This document shows positions 1 through 8,453 of a stretch of DNA of 64,000 nt, piece by piece. The stretch covers positions 682,001-746,000 of the forward strand of contig NZ_JADPKK010000022.1 in assembly GCF_023073915.1 (NCBI RefSeq), given 5' to 3'. The notes under the pieces are model-generated. The model made no database searches and was not told where the DNA came from. It saw nothing but the letters and a program-made list of their open reading frames with translations. Source of the stretch: Bradyrhizobium sp. 149 (GTDB lineage Bacteria > Pseudomonadota > Alphaproteobacteria > Rhizobiales > Xanthobacteraceae). The translations under genes were made by a program, and so were the position numbers. The number at the start of each line of letters is the position of its first letter. Position 1 is the stretch's first letter.

Positions 1-77
1 AGCCAGCCGAGCTCCTCGCGGGTCGTGCACTTTCCGTCGATACCACCCAGGTGGCCGCAGGAGCTTCGTTACTGACC

Positions 78-1859
78 ATGAAAATCGACACCGTCTCAGT
101 CGACTTTACCGACGACCAGAAACGCTACCTCGAAGGCTTCACGACCGGTCTGCAGATCAACCGGGTCGGTCGCGGTCTCGGCAGCGCCGCCGGCAAGGCG
201 AACGCTGAGCCTAGCGGCCCCGATGCCGTGCACATCAAGGCCCAGGACAAAGTCATCGCCTCGGGCAAGAAGCTTGCCGACCAGGAGAAGGTCAAGCGCG
301 ACGAGCATCCGTTCGATGCCTATCCGCGTCTGCGCCAGCAGGCGCTCGACAACGCGCCGCCGAGTCCGGCGGACAATTTCCGCTGGCGCTATTACGGCAT
401 CTTCTACGTCGCGCCGACGCAGGACTCCTACATGTGCCGTCTGCGGATTCCAAACGGCATCATGAAGCACTGGCAGCTGTCCGGCCTTGCCGATCTCGCC
501 GATGAAACCTGCGGGCCCTACAGCCACGTCACGACGCGCGCCAACCTGCAACTTCGCGAAATTCCGCCGAAGAACGCCGTGAAGCTGATCGAGGGCATTC
601 AGGACCTCGGCCTGTGCTCGCGCGGCTCCGGCGCGGACAACATCCGCAACGTGACGGGAACGCCGACGGCGGGCATCGATCCGCAAGAGCTGATCGACAC
701 GCGGCCTTATGCGCGCGAGTGGCACTACCACATCCTGAACGATCGCTCGCTGTACGGCTTGCCGCGCAAGTTCAACGTCGCCTTCGACGGCGCCGGCAGG
801 ATCGCCGTGCTCGAGGAGACCAACGACATCGCATTCACGGCCGTGGACGTGAAGGACGGTTTCGGCGTCGAGCCCGGGGTCTGGTTCCGCCTCGGCCTCG
901 GCGGCATCACGGGCCACAAGGATTTCGCCAAATATTCCGGCATCGTCGTCAAGCCGGAAGAAGCAACCGCCGTCGCCGACGCCATCGTGCGGGTTTTCAT
1001 CGAGCACGGCGACCGTACCAACCGCAACAAGGCTCGGCTGAAATACGTGCTCGACGCCATGGGCCATGACGGCTTTCTCAAGATTGTCGAGGAGCGTCTG
1101 AAGAAGCCGTTCACGCGCGTGCCGGAAGAGGCGTTTGCGCCGCGGCCAGCCGCGGACCGCATGGCGCATATCGGCGTGCACAAGCAGAAGCAGGACGGCT
1201 TGAACTGGATCGGCGTGTCGCTGACGCTCGGCAAGATCAGCTGCGATCAGATGCGGGGTCTCGCCAAGGTGGCGCGGGACCTCGGTGACGGCGAGATCCG
1301 TCTGACCGTCTGGCAGAACTTGCTGATCTCAGGGGTACGCGACGAGAACGTCGAGCTTGCCATCGCGGCGATCAAACAGATCGGTCTCGCGGTCGAGGCC
1401 TCGCACATCCGCGCCGGCCTGATCGCCTGCACCGGCAATGCCGGCTGCCGCTTCGCGGCTTCCAATACCAAGCGCCACGCCGCCGAGATCGGTGACTGGT
1501 GCGAGCCGCGCGTCGCCATGGACAAGCCGGTCAACATCCACGTCACCGGCTGCCACCATTCCTGCGCGCAGCATTACATCAGCGACATCGGTCTGATCGG
1601 AGCGCGCGTGTCGGTCAACGACGAGGACACGGTCGAGGGCTATCATCTCTTCACCGGCGGCGGGTTCGGTCCTGACGCCGATGTCGGGCAGGAGGTCTAT
1701 CACGATCTCAAGGCCGAAGACGCGCCGAAGACGGTCGAAGGGCTGCTCAAGGCCTATATCGCCCATCGCTCCTCTCCCGACGAAACGTTCCTGTCTTTTG
1801 CGCGCCGCCATGACGGCGAGACGCTGCGCAAGCTTGCCGATGCCGAGGTGTCCTCATGA
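78..1859 (+). CDS. Assimilatory sulfite/nitrite reductase hemoprotein (CysI/NirA family)
   Basis: This is a siroheme/[4Fe-4S] enzyme that reduces sulfite to sulfide or nitrite to ammonia with six electrons, in the cytoplasm. The cluster-binding cysteines are visible in two blocks: ACTGNAGCRFAASNT (Cys about 450 and 456) and HVTGCHHSCAQHY (Cys about 492 and 496). The two ferredoxin-like half repeats (about residues 100-180 and 370-440) fit the family, as does the length of 593 residues. I chose the ATG at 78, about 15 bases after AGGAG; an in-frame GTG at 51 would overlap that ribosome site. The stop overlaps the next start as ATGA, so the flavoprotein downstream is translationally coupled and is the likely electron donor. 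That pairing favours sulfite over nitrite as substrate, but sequence alone does not settle it. The N-terminal motif FTDDQKRYLEGF recurs in the partner protein. Confidence 0.9.
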   Translation: MKIDTVSVDFTDDQKRYLEGFTTGLQINRVGRGLGSAAGKANAEPSGPDAVHIKAQDKVIASGKKLADQEKVKRDEHPFDAYPRLRQQALDNAPPSPADNFRWRYYGIFYVAPTQDSYMCRLRIPNGIMKHWQLSGLADLADETCGPYSHVTTRANLQLREIPPKNAVKLIEGIQDLGLCSRGSGADNIRNVTGTPTAGIDPQELIDTRPYAREWHYHILNDRSLYGLPRKFNVAFDGAGRIAVLEETNDIAFTAVDVKDGFGVEPGVWFRLGLGGITGHKDFAKYSGIVVKPEEATAVADAIVRVFIEHGDRTNRNKARLKYVLDAMGHDGFLKIVEERLKKPFTRVPEEAFAPRPAADRMAHIGVHKQKQDGLNWIGVSLTLGKISCDQMRGLAKVARDLGDGEIRLTVWQNLLISGVRDENVELAIAAIKQIGLAVEASHIRAGLIACTGNAGCRFAASNTKRHAAEIGDWCEPRVAMDKPVNIHVTGCHHSCAQHYISDIGLIGARVSVNDEDTVEGYHLFTGGGFGPDADVGQEVYHDLKAEDAPKTVEGLLKAYIAHRSSPDETFLSFARRHDGETLRKLADAEVSS

Positions 1860-3463
1860 ACCAGATCAGCCCTCCGCCGAAACTCGACATCATTCCCGCG
1901 AGCGCTCCGTTCTCCGACGCGCAACGCTCCTGGCTGAACGGCTTCTTTGCCGGGCTGCTGTCGCCTGACGCGGCCACGCCGCTGTCGGCGGAGCAAGGCG
2001 CCGCCGTCATGCAAGCCGGTGACGGCGATGACGGTGAAGCGCCATGGCACGACCAGACAATGCCGATCGCGGATCGGATGAAGCTCGCCGAAGGCCGTCC
2101 CGTGCGGCGCAAGATGATGGCGGCGATGGCGCAGCAGGATTGCGGCCAGTGCGGCTACAATTGCCACGACTATTCGGAGGCGATCGCGACCCGCAGTGAA
2201 GCGCGGCTCAACCTTTGCGTCCCCGGCGGCAAGGAAACCGCGCGGATGCTGAAGTCGCTGTACGAAGAGCTGGACAAGGCGCCGGCGGCCAAGGCCTCCG
2301 ACAAGAAAGACGCGGTGGCAGCGCCCGCCGTGACTGTGACCATCGCCGAGCCCGGCCGCTCGCGCGACAACCCTGTCGCGGCGACGTTCCTGTCGCGCCG
2401 TCTTCTCAACAGAGGAAAGTCGGAGAAGGAAACCTATCACGTCGAGTTCGATCTCTCCGAGAGCAAGCTCGACTATGTCGTCGGCGATAGTTTTGGCGTG
2501 TTCGCGCGCAACGAGGTCGGCCTCGTCGACCAGGTCATCGCGTTGCTCGGCGCCTCCCATACTACGAAGGTCAACGGCAAGACGCTGCGCGAGGTGTTGG
2601 TCGACGACGTCTCGCTGTCGCCGGCGCCCGACACGCTGTTCGAACTGCTGTCCTTCATCACCGGCGGCGCACTGCGCGAGAAGGCGCGGGCGCTGGCGCA
2701 GGGCGACGATCCCGATGGCGATGCCGCTACCCTCGACGTCATGGCGGTGTTGCAGAAGTTTTCAGGGACGCGGCCGCATCCCGAGGCCTTCGTCGAGGCG
2801 CTGGAGCCGCTGCAGCCGCGGCTCTATTCGATCTCGTCGTCGCACAACGCAACGCCGGGCAGGCTGTCGCTGACGGTGGATTCCGTGCGCTACATCATCG
2901 GCAAGCGCAAGCGCATCGGCGTCGCTTCGACCTTTCTCGGCGAACGCATCAAGGAGGGCGAGAAGCTCAAGGTCTATGTGCAGAAGGCGCACGGCTTCGG
3001 CCTGCCGCAGGATCCGAAGACGCCGATCATCATGATCGGCCCCGGCACCGGCATCGCGCCGTTCCGCGCCTTCCTGCTCGACCGGAAGGCGACCGGCGCG
3101 CCCGGCAAGAACTGGCTGTTCTTCGGCCACCAGCGCAGCGATTGCGACTTCTTCTACCAGGAGGAGCTCAATGCGATGAAGACCTCGGGTCTGCTCACGC
3201 GCATGTCGCTGGCCTGGTCGCGCGACGGTGAGAAGAAGTTCTACGTGCAGGACCGCATGCGCGAGGTCGGCCGCGAGCTGTGGACGTGGCTGGCCGAGGG
3301 TGCCCATCTTTACATCTGCGGCGATGCCAAGCGCATGGCCAAGGACGTCGAGCGCGCGCTGGTCGACATCGTGGCCCAGTTCGGGGCACGTTCGACCGAC
3401 GAAGCCGTCAGTTTTGTCGCCGAACTCAAGAAGACGGGCCGCTTCCAGGCTGACGTGTACTAG
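1856..3463 (+). CDS. Sulfite reductase flavoprotein-type subunit with Fe-S motif, no flavodoxin domain
   Basis: This is a 535-residue reductase of the CysJ/P450-reductase type. It should pass electrons from NADPH through FAD to the adjacent hemoprotein. FAD and NADPH motifs are clear: RLYSISSS and GVASTFLG (FAD), GPGTGIAPFRAF, FFGHQRSDCDFFY and YICGDAKRMAKDV (NADPH), and the terminal Asp-Val-Tyr usual in this superfamily. Classical CysJ starts with an FMN-binding flavodoxin domain. Here that domain is absent, and residues about 96-121 carry CGQCGYNC followed 17 residues later by Cys, which resembles the small Fe-S domain of RnfB-type proteins. Residues about 20-35 (FSDAQRSWLNGFFAGL) match the hemoprotein N-terminus. 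It overlaps the upstream gene by four bases. The role as partner of the hemoprotein is inferred from this coupling. Confidence 0.88.
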   Translation: MNQISPPPKLDIIPASAPFSDAQRSWLNGFFAGLLSPDAATPLSAEQGAAVMQAGDGDDGEAPWHDQTMPIADRMKLAEGRPVRRKMMAAMAQQDCGQCGYNCHDYSEAIATRSEARLNLCVPGGKETARMLKSLYEELDKAPAAKASDKKDAVAAPAVTVTIAEPGRSRDNPVAATFLSRRLLNRGKSEKETYHVEFDLSESKLDYVVGDSFGVFARNEVGLVDQVIALLGASHTTKVNGKTLREVLVDDVSLSPAPDTLFELLSFITGGALREKARALAQGDDPDGDAATLDVMAVLQKFSGTRPHPEAFVEALEPLQPRLYSISSSHNATPGRLSLTVDSVRYIIGKRKRIGVASTFLGERIKEGEKLKVYVQKAHGFGLPQDPKTPIIMIGPGTGIAPFRAFLLDRKATGAPGKNWLFFGHQRSDCDFFYQEELNAMKTSGLLTRMSLAWSRDGEKKFYVQDRMREVGRELWTWLAEGAHLYICGDAKRMAKDVERALVDIVAQFGARSTDEAVSFVAELKKTGRFQADVY

Positions 3464-3480
3464 GCGCGGCAGGAGCACAG

Positions 3481-3508
3481 GCGGGCCGATCGGTTCCAAT
3501 CGGCTCGC
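3481..3508 (+). terminator. Probable terminator after the reductase operon
   Basis: A 10-bp stem (arms 3481-3490 and 3499-3508, one G-U pair) with an 8-base loop lies 17 bases after the flavoprotein stop. It is followed by only a short T-run (ACTTTAACG), so it may be a weak intrinsic terminator. Confidence 0.45.
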
Positions 3509-3666
3509 ACTTTAACGAATAGGATGCTCGGAACCGGCCGCCGGGGAGAATTTGCGTCTTCGATTGGGCTTCTTAGAAGAGCCCGCATCGCTTTTTCCGC
3601 GACGGTCTTGCCCGCCACCCGGGTTGATCCCTCATAATCCCGCAGATGGGGCGTTGGAGATCGACC

Positions 3667-3819
3667 ATGCGCGAACTATCGGCGGAAGCCAGGCTGCACT
3701 TCTACGCGCGTTCGCTCTCGCGGCGGACCGGGGCGAGCGTGCATCATGCCGCGATGTACAGCGCCTTCGCGCTCATCGCAGCCATCGTGTTCGGCACGCT
3801 CTCGGTGCACCCGCTCTGA
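3667..3819 (+). CDS. Small single-pass membrane protein, 50 residues
   Basis: The ORF begins MRELSAEARLHFYARSLSRR and ends in one hydrophobic segment (about residues 33-46, SAFALIAAIVFGTL), so it is a basic N-terminus followed by a C-terminal membrane anchor. A strong ribosome site (GGAG, 7 bases before the ATG) supports translation. Its stop codon abuts the stop codon of pxpA on the other strand. I do not recognise a family; function unknown. Confidence 0.6.
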   Translation: MRELSAEARLHFYARSLSRRTGASVHHAAMYSAFALIAAIVFGTLSVHPL

Positions 3820-4590
3820 TCACGCCCCGCGCTTGAACGGCGCGACCTCGATCCCAGCATCCTTCAAAGCCTGCCGCAGGCCGCGCGCGATGTCGACTGC
3901 GCCGGGCGTATCGCCGTGGATGCACACCGTGTCGGTGCGCATCTTGATGACCTTGCCCGTGACCGAGACCACAGCGCCGTCCTGCACCATGCGCACCACG
4001 CGGTCGGCGATCGCCTCGGCGTCGTGCAGCACCGCGCCTGGCTTCTTGCGCGAAACAAGATTGCCATCGTCCTCATAGGCGCGGTCGGCGAACACCTCGT
4101 GCACCATCGGCAGATTGGCGGCTTCGCCGGCCTTCACCAGCTTCGAATTGGCGAGCACGACGAAAATCAGGCCGGGGTCGACCGCCTTGATGCCGGCGGC
4201 GATCGCATTCGCCGTCATGTCGTCCTCGCAGGCGACGTTGGAGAGCGCGCCATGCGCCTTCACATGCGTCACCTTGTGACCGGCCGCGGTCGCGATCGCC
4301 TGCAACGCGCCGATCTGGTAGGCGACGAGGTTCTCGATCTCGGACGCTTTCAGGCCCGCGATCGGGTGCCGGCCAAAACCGTGCAGGTCGCGATAGCCAG
4401 GGTGCGCGCCGACCGAGACGCCGCGCGCTTTCGCCAGCTCGACGGTCCGGCGCATGATGTCGGGATCGCCGGCGTGGAAGCCGCAGGCGACGTTGACCGA
4501 GCTTGCCAGTTCAATCATCGCGGCATCGTTGCCCATCTCCCACGCGCCAAAACCTTCGCCGAGATCGCAATTGAGATCGATCGTCTTCAT
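3820..4590 (-). CDS. pxpA: 5-oxoprolinase subunit A (LamB/YcsF family)
   Basis: PxpA is one of three subunits of the prokaryotic ATP-dependent 5-oxoprolinase, which opens cyclic 5-oxoproline (pyroglutamate) to glutamate. The 256-residue product has the family signature DLNCDLGEGFG at the N-terminus, then NVACGFHAGDP, GAHPGYRDL, THVKAHGAL and CIHGDTPGAV along the chain, and is of normal length. It is the third gene of pxpB-pxpC-pxpA; the ATG at 4590 lies 32 bases after the pxpC stop. The three-gene order supports the subunit assignment strongly. An open frame continues upstream of this start into pxpC, but the conserved N-terminus fixes the start here. Confidence 0.95.
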   Translation of the reverse strand: MKTIDLNCDLGEGFGAWEMGNDAAMIELASSVNVACGFHAGDPDIMRRTVELAKARGVSVGAHPGYRDLHGFGRHPIAGLKASEIENLVAYQIGALQAIATAAGHKVTHVKAHGALSNVACEDDMTANAIAAGIKAVDPGLIFVVLANSKLVKAGEAANLPMVHEVFADRAYEDDGNLVSRKKPGAVLHDAEAIADRVVRMVQDGAVVSVTGKVIKMRTDTVCIHGDTPGAVDIARGLRQALKDAGIEVAPFKRGA

Positions 4591-4622
4591 GGGGTGCTCT
4601 CCGTCTCTGGTCGTCTTGTCGT

Positions 4623-5660
4623 TTACGGCTCGGCGGCAACCTGCCAGGTGCCGGCGTCGACGGCACTGACAGCATAGCCTGCGACGTTGGCATCGCTGAG
4701 CGCTTCGATGTTGAGCGCGACGGTCTCGGCGGAGCGAAGGCGATCCGGCAGGTTGCGGATCAGTTGCGCAAATTTCTTCGCCTCGTCCTGCGCCACGGCC
4801 ATGCTGACCGCGCTGAAGCGGAACGCCGTTCCCGCCGAGGTCTGCGCGAGGCGGCCGATATCGGCCGTGATCACGGTTGCGATCTTCGGGTAGCCGCCGG
4901 AGGTGCCGCGGTCCATCATCAGCGCGATCGGCGCGCCATTGCCGGGCACCTGGATGCTGCCGTTGACGGTGCCGTCGGAGACGATGTTGTGGCCGTGCAG
5001 ATGCTTGATCGCGGGGCCCTCGAGCCGGTAGCCCATGCGGTCGGAGGTCGCCGAGATCTTCCACTCGCTACTCAGGAACAGCGCCTTGTTGGCCTCGTCG
5101 AACTCGTCGTCCTGCGGTCCCAGCAGGACGCGGATCGGACCGCTCGACGGCTTCGGCAGTTCGATGCGCAGCTCCGCTGCACCGCTTGCGGCATCGACGG
5201 TGAATTCGTCGCCGGCCTGCAGCGGCCGCGGGTAGGGGCTGCCGAGACCGGCGCGGGCGTTGACCGCGAGACTGCCGAACACCGGCTCGCCCTTGATCCC
5301 GCCTTCGATCGCCAGGTAAGTGAACGCACCGCCGCGGGCGAAGCCCAGCGTCAGCGTCTCGCCGTCTTTCAGCGTCACCGAAGCGTCCATAGCGACCGCA
5401 CTGCCGGCGACGTCGGCATTGCGCGGCGCGCCTGAAATCGCGACGCGCACCGCACCGTCGCGCGCAGTGAACGCGGCGCCGAACGGGCCGACCTCGACAA
5501 CGGCGGCGAACGGTTCGTTACCGACAAGCGTGTTCGCTGCCGCGAGCGACAGACGGTCCATCGCCCCGCTGACCGTCAGGCCGTAGCGTTGCGCGCCGTG
5601 GCGTCCGCCGTCCTGGACGGAGCTTGCAGGCCCGATGCTGGCGATCACGAGCCGGCTCAT
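4623..5660 (-). CDS. pxpC: 5-oxoprolinase subunit C (biotin-dependent carboxyltransferase/KipA family)
   Basis: PxpC works with PxpA and PxpB to open 5-oxoproline with ATP. The 345-residue protein shows the family pattern: SVQDGGRHGAQRYGL near residue 15, SGAMD, then RMGYRLEG and a C-terminal VPGNGAPIALMMDRGTSGGY. These are typical of the KipA/urea-amidolyase carboxyltransferase fold. Its ATG overlaps the pxpB stop by four bases, which indicates translational coupling. Older annotations call this family allophanate hydrolase subunit 2; the neighbouring pxpA and pxpB make 5-oxoprolinase the better call. Confidence 0.94.
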   Translation of the reverse strand: MSRLVIASIGPASSVQDGGRHGAQRYGLTVSGAMDRLSLAAANTLVGNEPFAAVVEVGPFGAAFTARDGAVRVAISGAPRNADVAGSAVAMDASVTLKDGETLTLGFARGGAFTYLAIEGGIKGEPVFGSLAVNARAGLGSPYPRPLQAGDEFTVDAASGAAELRIELPKPSSGPIRVLLGPQDDEFDEANKALFLSSEWKISATSDRMGYRLEGPAIKHLHGHNIVSDGTVNGSIQVPGNGAPIALMMDRGTSGGYPKIATVITADIGRLAQTSAGTAFRFSAVSMAVAQDEAKKFAQLIRNLPDRLRSAETVALNIEALSDANVAGYAVSAVDAGTWQVAAEP

Positions 5661-6388
5661 GCGACCACCTGCTCGGCAATGATCTCGCCGGCCTCGGCGG
5701 CGCGGTCCTGTTCCTCGAACGTCTTGTGGTCGATGGCAAAAAACGTCACGCGATCGCCGGGTTCGGTCAGGAAAGTCGGATTGCGGTGGAGCTGATAGGT
5801 CCGCACCGGCGTGCGGCCGAGCAGGTGCCAGCCGCTCGGGGCAGCCAGGCACTGGATGCCGGCCTGGATACCGCCGATCGAGATCGTGCCGGCGGGCGTC
5901 AGCAGCCGCGGATTCTGCCGCCGCGACATGTGCAGCGATTTGTCGAGGCCGCTGAGATAGGACCAGCCCGGGGTGAAGCCGATCATCGCGACCTTATAGT
6001 CGCCGGCGACATGGCGCGCGACGATGTCGTCCGGCGTGGTGTTCAGCGCCTTCGCGACGTCCTCGAGATCGATGCCGTGCTCGCCGCCATAGGCGACGGG
6101 AATGCGCCAGCGGCGCGTCTTGGTGGCCGGCGGCAGCGGCTGGCTGGCCAGCACGAGCAGCTTTTCGCCGAGTGCATCGAAGCCGATCTTGCCGGGATCG
6201 TAATGCACCAGCAGCGAGCGATAGGTCGGCACGCACTCGGTGATGCCATCGATCGGGCTTGCTGCGAGTGCCTTGTCGAGCGCGAGCACGCGCTGATTGG
6301 CGTCGTCGTCGATGGTGCGGCTGAACTCGACCGTGACGGCGCTGTCACCACTGGGCAGAAGGCGGGGCAGGGGAAGCGTCACGGCCAT
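5657..6388 (-). CDS. pxpB: 5-oxoprolinase subunit B (KipI family)
   Basis: This is the first gene of the 5-oxoprolinase operon, 243 residues. Recognisable family elements are LLPSGDSAVTVEFS at the N-terminus, the GFTPGWSYLSGL segment, and PAGTISIGGIQAGIQ with the following GWHLLGRTP. The start at 6388 matches the conserved N-terminus; a longer in-frame extension to about 6490 has no family support and a low-complexity look. No strong Shine-Dalgarno is visible before this ATG. The operon is divergent from the RraA-like gene, with about 260 bases between their starts, where the operon promoter should lie. Confidence 0.93.
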   Translation of the reverse strand: MAVTLPLPRLLPSGDSAVTVEFSRTIDDDANQRVLALDKALAASPIDGITECVPTYRSLLVHYDPGKIGFDALGEKLLVLASQPLPPATKTRRWRIPVAYGGEHGIDLEDVAKALNTTPDDIVARHVAGDYKVAMIGFTPGWSYLSGLDKSLHMSRRQNPRLLTPAGTISIGGIQAGIQCLAAPSGWHLLGRTPVRTYQLHRNPTFLTEPGDRVTFFAIDHKTFEEQDRAAEAGEIIAEQVVA

Positions 6389-6647
6389 TGAGCTGTCAAA
6401 GGGCTGTCGAAATCGGGCTTCTGCAGATACGCGGGCTCGACCTTGAGTTCCGCTTGTCCCTGCTTCGCGTAAATGCGCCCGCAAGTCCAATAAATTAATG
6501 CAGGGGGGAGCGATAACGCCTTGTTATCGCGACGCATAACAGCGCTGCGGCCCTGCATTATTGCCAGCTTCTTGGCCCTTGACGCGAGGCCCGCACCTCG
6601 CAAGATGCGCTCGTTCTTTCCCGCCCATCCGGAGCTCGTCTGTTTCC

Positions 6648-7346
6648 ATGTCGCTGTCCCCCGAAGCCCGCAAGACCCTCGCCGGCATCACCACTGCCAC
6701 CATCACCACGGTCCTGCTGAAGAAGGGCCTGCGCAACATCTGGATGCGCGGCGCGCGTCCGCTGCGCCCGGGTCTGCCGCGCCTGGTGGGACCGGCGTTC
6801 ACGCTGCGCTTCGTGCCGGCGCGCGAGGACCTGGCGACGCCGGAATCCTGGTCCTCGCCGATCTCGACCCGCACCGCCATCGAGGCGATGCCGGAGGGCT
6901 GCATCGCCGTCGTCGATGCCATGGGCATCACCGACGCCGGCATCTTCGGCGACATCCTGTGCGCGCGCATGATGAAGCGCGGCGTCACCGCACTCGTCAC
7001 CGACGGAGTCGTGCGTGATGTCGAGGGTGTGCTCGGCACCAACCTGCCGGTCTGGTGCGACGGCTATGCCGCGCCGCCGTCGGTTGCCGGCCTGACCTTC
7101 GTCGGCTGGGGCGAGCCGATCGGCTGCGGCGGCGTTGCGGTATTCCCGAACGACATCGTGGTCGCCGACCAGGACGGCTGCGTGCTGATCCCGCAGGCGA
7201 TGCTCGACCACGTGCTCAATGAGGGTGGCGAGCAGGAGCGGATGGAAGCCTGGATCGTCAACGAGGTGAACAACGGCGCGGTGCTCCCGGGACTCTATCC
7301 CATGAACGCCGAGACCAAGGCGCGCTACGCGGCCAGCAAGAAGTAA
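6648..7346 (+). CDS. RraA-family protein, probable 4-hydroxy-4-methyl-2-oxoglutarate-type aldolase
   Basis: The 232-residue protein belongs to the RraA/HMG-CHA aldolase fold. The metal-site region is visible as GIFGDILCARMMKRGVTALV followed by TDGVVRDVEGV, where Arg-Asp is the catalytic and metal pair of the family. Such enzymes cleave gamma-carboxylated 2-oxoacids to pyruvate. Many rhizobial genomes label it ribonuclease activity regulator RraA, but the Arg-Asp motif fits an aldolase better than the Escherichia coli RNase E inhibitor; this is inference. I chose ATG 6648 because the conserved region begins immediately after it; an upstream extension is not conserved in character. It is followed 25 bases later by the cupin gene, so the two probably form an operon. 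Confidence 0.8.
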   Translation: MSLSPEARKTLAGITTATITTVLLKKGLRNIWMRGARPLRPGLPRLVGPAFTLRFVPAREDLATPESWSSPISTRTAIEAMPEGCIAVVDAMGITDAGIFGDILCARMMKRGVTALVTDGVVRDVEGVLGTNLPVWCDGYAAPPSVAGLTFVGWGEPIGCGGVAVFPNDIVVADQDGCVLIPQAMLDHVLNEGGEQERMEAWIVNEVNNGAVLPGLYPMNAETKARYAASKK

Positions 7347-7371
7347 TCGCGAAGGAAACGAGGTACATCCA

Positions 7372-7776
7372 ATGGAGATCACTGTTGCAGGCACGCGGCC
7401 AACACGCCAAGCGCCCAAGGAACATTTCACCGGCACGGTCCTTCAGGACCCCGTGATCATGGCGCCCGCGCCGGCGCGGCTGAACTGCTCGCGCGTTTCG
7501 TTCGAGCCGGGCGCGCGCACCAACTGGCATCACCATCCGCTCGGGCAGACGCTGTACGTCATCTCGGGCGTTGGCCGGGTCCAGGCCAAGGGCGGGCCGA
7601 TCCGCGAGATCCGCCCCGGCGACACCGTCTGGATTCCGCCGGGCGAGTTGCACTGGCACGGCGCCACGCCGACCAACGGCATGACCCACATCGCCATGCA
7701 GGAAGCGCTCGACGGCGTGTTCTCGACATGGTTGGAGCCGGTCACTGACGCGGAGTATGGGACGGCAGTCGGCTAG
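7372..7776 (+). CDS. Cupin protein of the manganese-dependent hydroxynitrile lyase type
   Basis: This is a single-domain cupin of 134 residues. The metal-binding set lies at His53, His55 and Gln59 in NWHHHPLGQT, and His94 in GELHWHG. That is the arrangement known from bacterial cupin hydroxynitrile lyases such as the Granulicella enzyme. Known relatives cleave or form (R)-mandelonitrile in vitro; their biological substrate is unclear. A good ribosome site (GAAGGAAACGAGG) precedes the ATG. Its position after the RraA-like aldolase suggests a shared small-molecule catabolic role. Confidence 0.82.
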   Translation: MEITVAGTRPTRQAPKEHFTGTVLQDPVIMAPAPARLNCSRVSFEPGARTNWHHHPLGQTLYVISGVGRVQAKGGPIREIRPGDTVWIPPGELHWHGATPTNGMTHIAMQEALDGVFSTWLEPVTDAEYGTAVG

Positions 7777-7782
7777 CATCTC

Positions 7783-7914
7783 GTGTCCCGGACAAGACGC
7801 ATCGCCGCAAGGCGATGCGGCACCGATCCGGGACCCAGAGATTTTGGACCCACGAAGACTGCTTGGTCCCGGCTCTGCGGAGCAGCGTTGCACGCTGCAC
7901 CGCGTCCGGGACAG
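7783..7914. repeat. Nested-palindrome intergenic element
   Basis: The element is bounded by a perfect 10-base inverted repeat (tgtcccggac at 7784-7793, its complement at 7903-7912). Inside are a GNRA-capped hairpin (GCATCGCC, loop GCAA, GGCGATGC; 7799-7818) and a second hairpin (GCAGCGT, loop TGC, ACGCTGC; 7882-7898). This architecture is like the dispersed palindromic elements of rhizobial genomes. It sits between two convergent genes and could fold in either transcript. Confidence 0.6.
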
Positions 7915-7920
7915 GAGAAA

Positions 7921-8271
7921 TTACATCCGCTCCGCCGTCCACGAGCCCGTGCACATGGTGCCGCGCCAGGTGCCGGAGCCCGAGGTGCCGCTGAGCCGGC
8001 CGAAGCCGACGGCGCGCTTGATGCCGGTGCTCAGGGTGACATTGATGCTGCCGGCATCCGCGACGCGGCCTGACGCCGTCACCATTGCGCTGCTCGAAGC
8101 GATCTGACCGTTGTTGATGCCAATCGCCACCGTCGAGCCGTTACCGCAGGTCTCGCTCGACGACGAGATTCGGACATTCCATGCGCCGTCGAAAGTGCTG
8201 GCGCTGGCCTGCGCGGCCGGCAACGCGATGACGATGATTGTGGCGAAGAGAGCCTTGCGAAATCCGTTCAT
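7921..8271 (-). CDS. Small exported protein, unknown function
   Basis: The 116-residue product starts with a Sec signal peptide (MNGFRKALFATIIVIALP, cleavage near ASA at residue 25). The mature part of about 90 residues is Gly/Ser/Thr-rich, begins FDGAWNVRISSSSETCG and ends GTWRGTMCTGSWTAERM. Two cysteines (TCG and MCT) could form a disulfide. Repeated short beta-strand-like blocks suggest a small barrel. AGGGG precedes the start. I recognise it only as a conserved type in Bradyrhizobium-like genomes; function unknown. Confidence 0.72.
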   Translation of the reverse strand: MNGFRKALFATIIVIALPAAQASASTFDGAWNVRISSSSETCGNGSTVAIGINNGQIASSSAMVTASGRVADAGSINVTLSTGIKRAVGFGRLSGTSGSGTWRGTMCTGSWTAERM

Positions 8272-8397
8272 GACACGCCCCTAGGGTTGATCATGCGGGG
8301 ATCGTGTCACGGACGCGGAACCCGCGATGTGAGGGCTGTCACGCGCGCAACGGGCTCTGTGATGTCGCGCACGTCGCAATCGATTTGACGGGCAAAA

Positions 8398-8430
8398 GAC
8401 AAAGGGGCCCGTGCTGCGGGCCCCTTTGTC
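8398..8430 (-). terminator. Intrinsic terminator of the DUF2147 gene
   Basis: A perfect 14-bp stem (8398-8411 with 8417-8430) and 5-base loop are followed on the minus strand by TTTTG, 24 bases after the stop codon of the minus-strand gene. Confidence 0.85.
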
Positions 8431-8453
8431 TCAGTCAAAGTGTCGCCCCGAAG

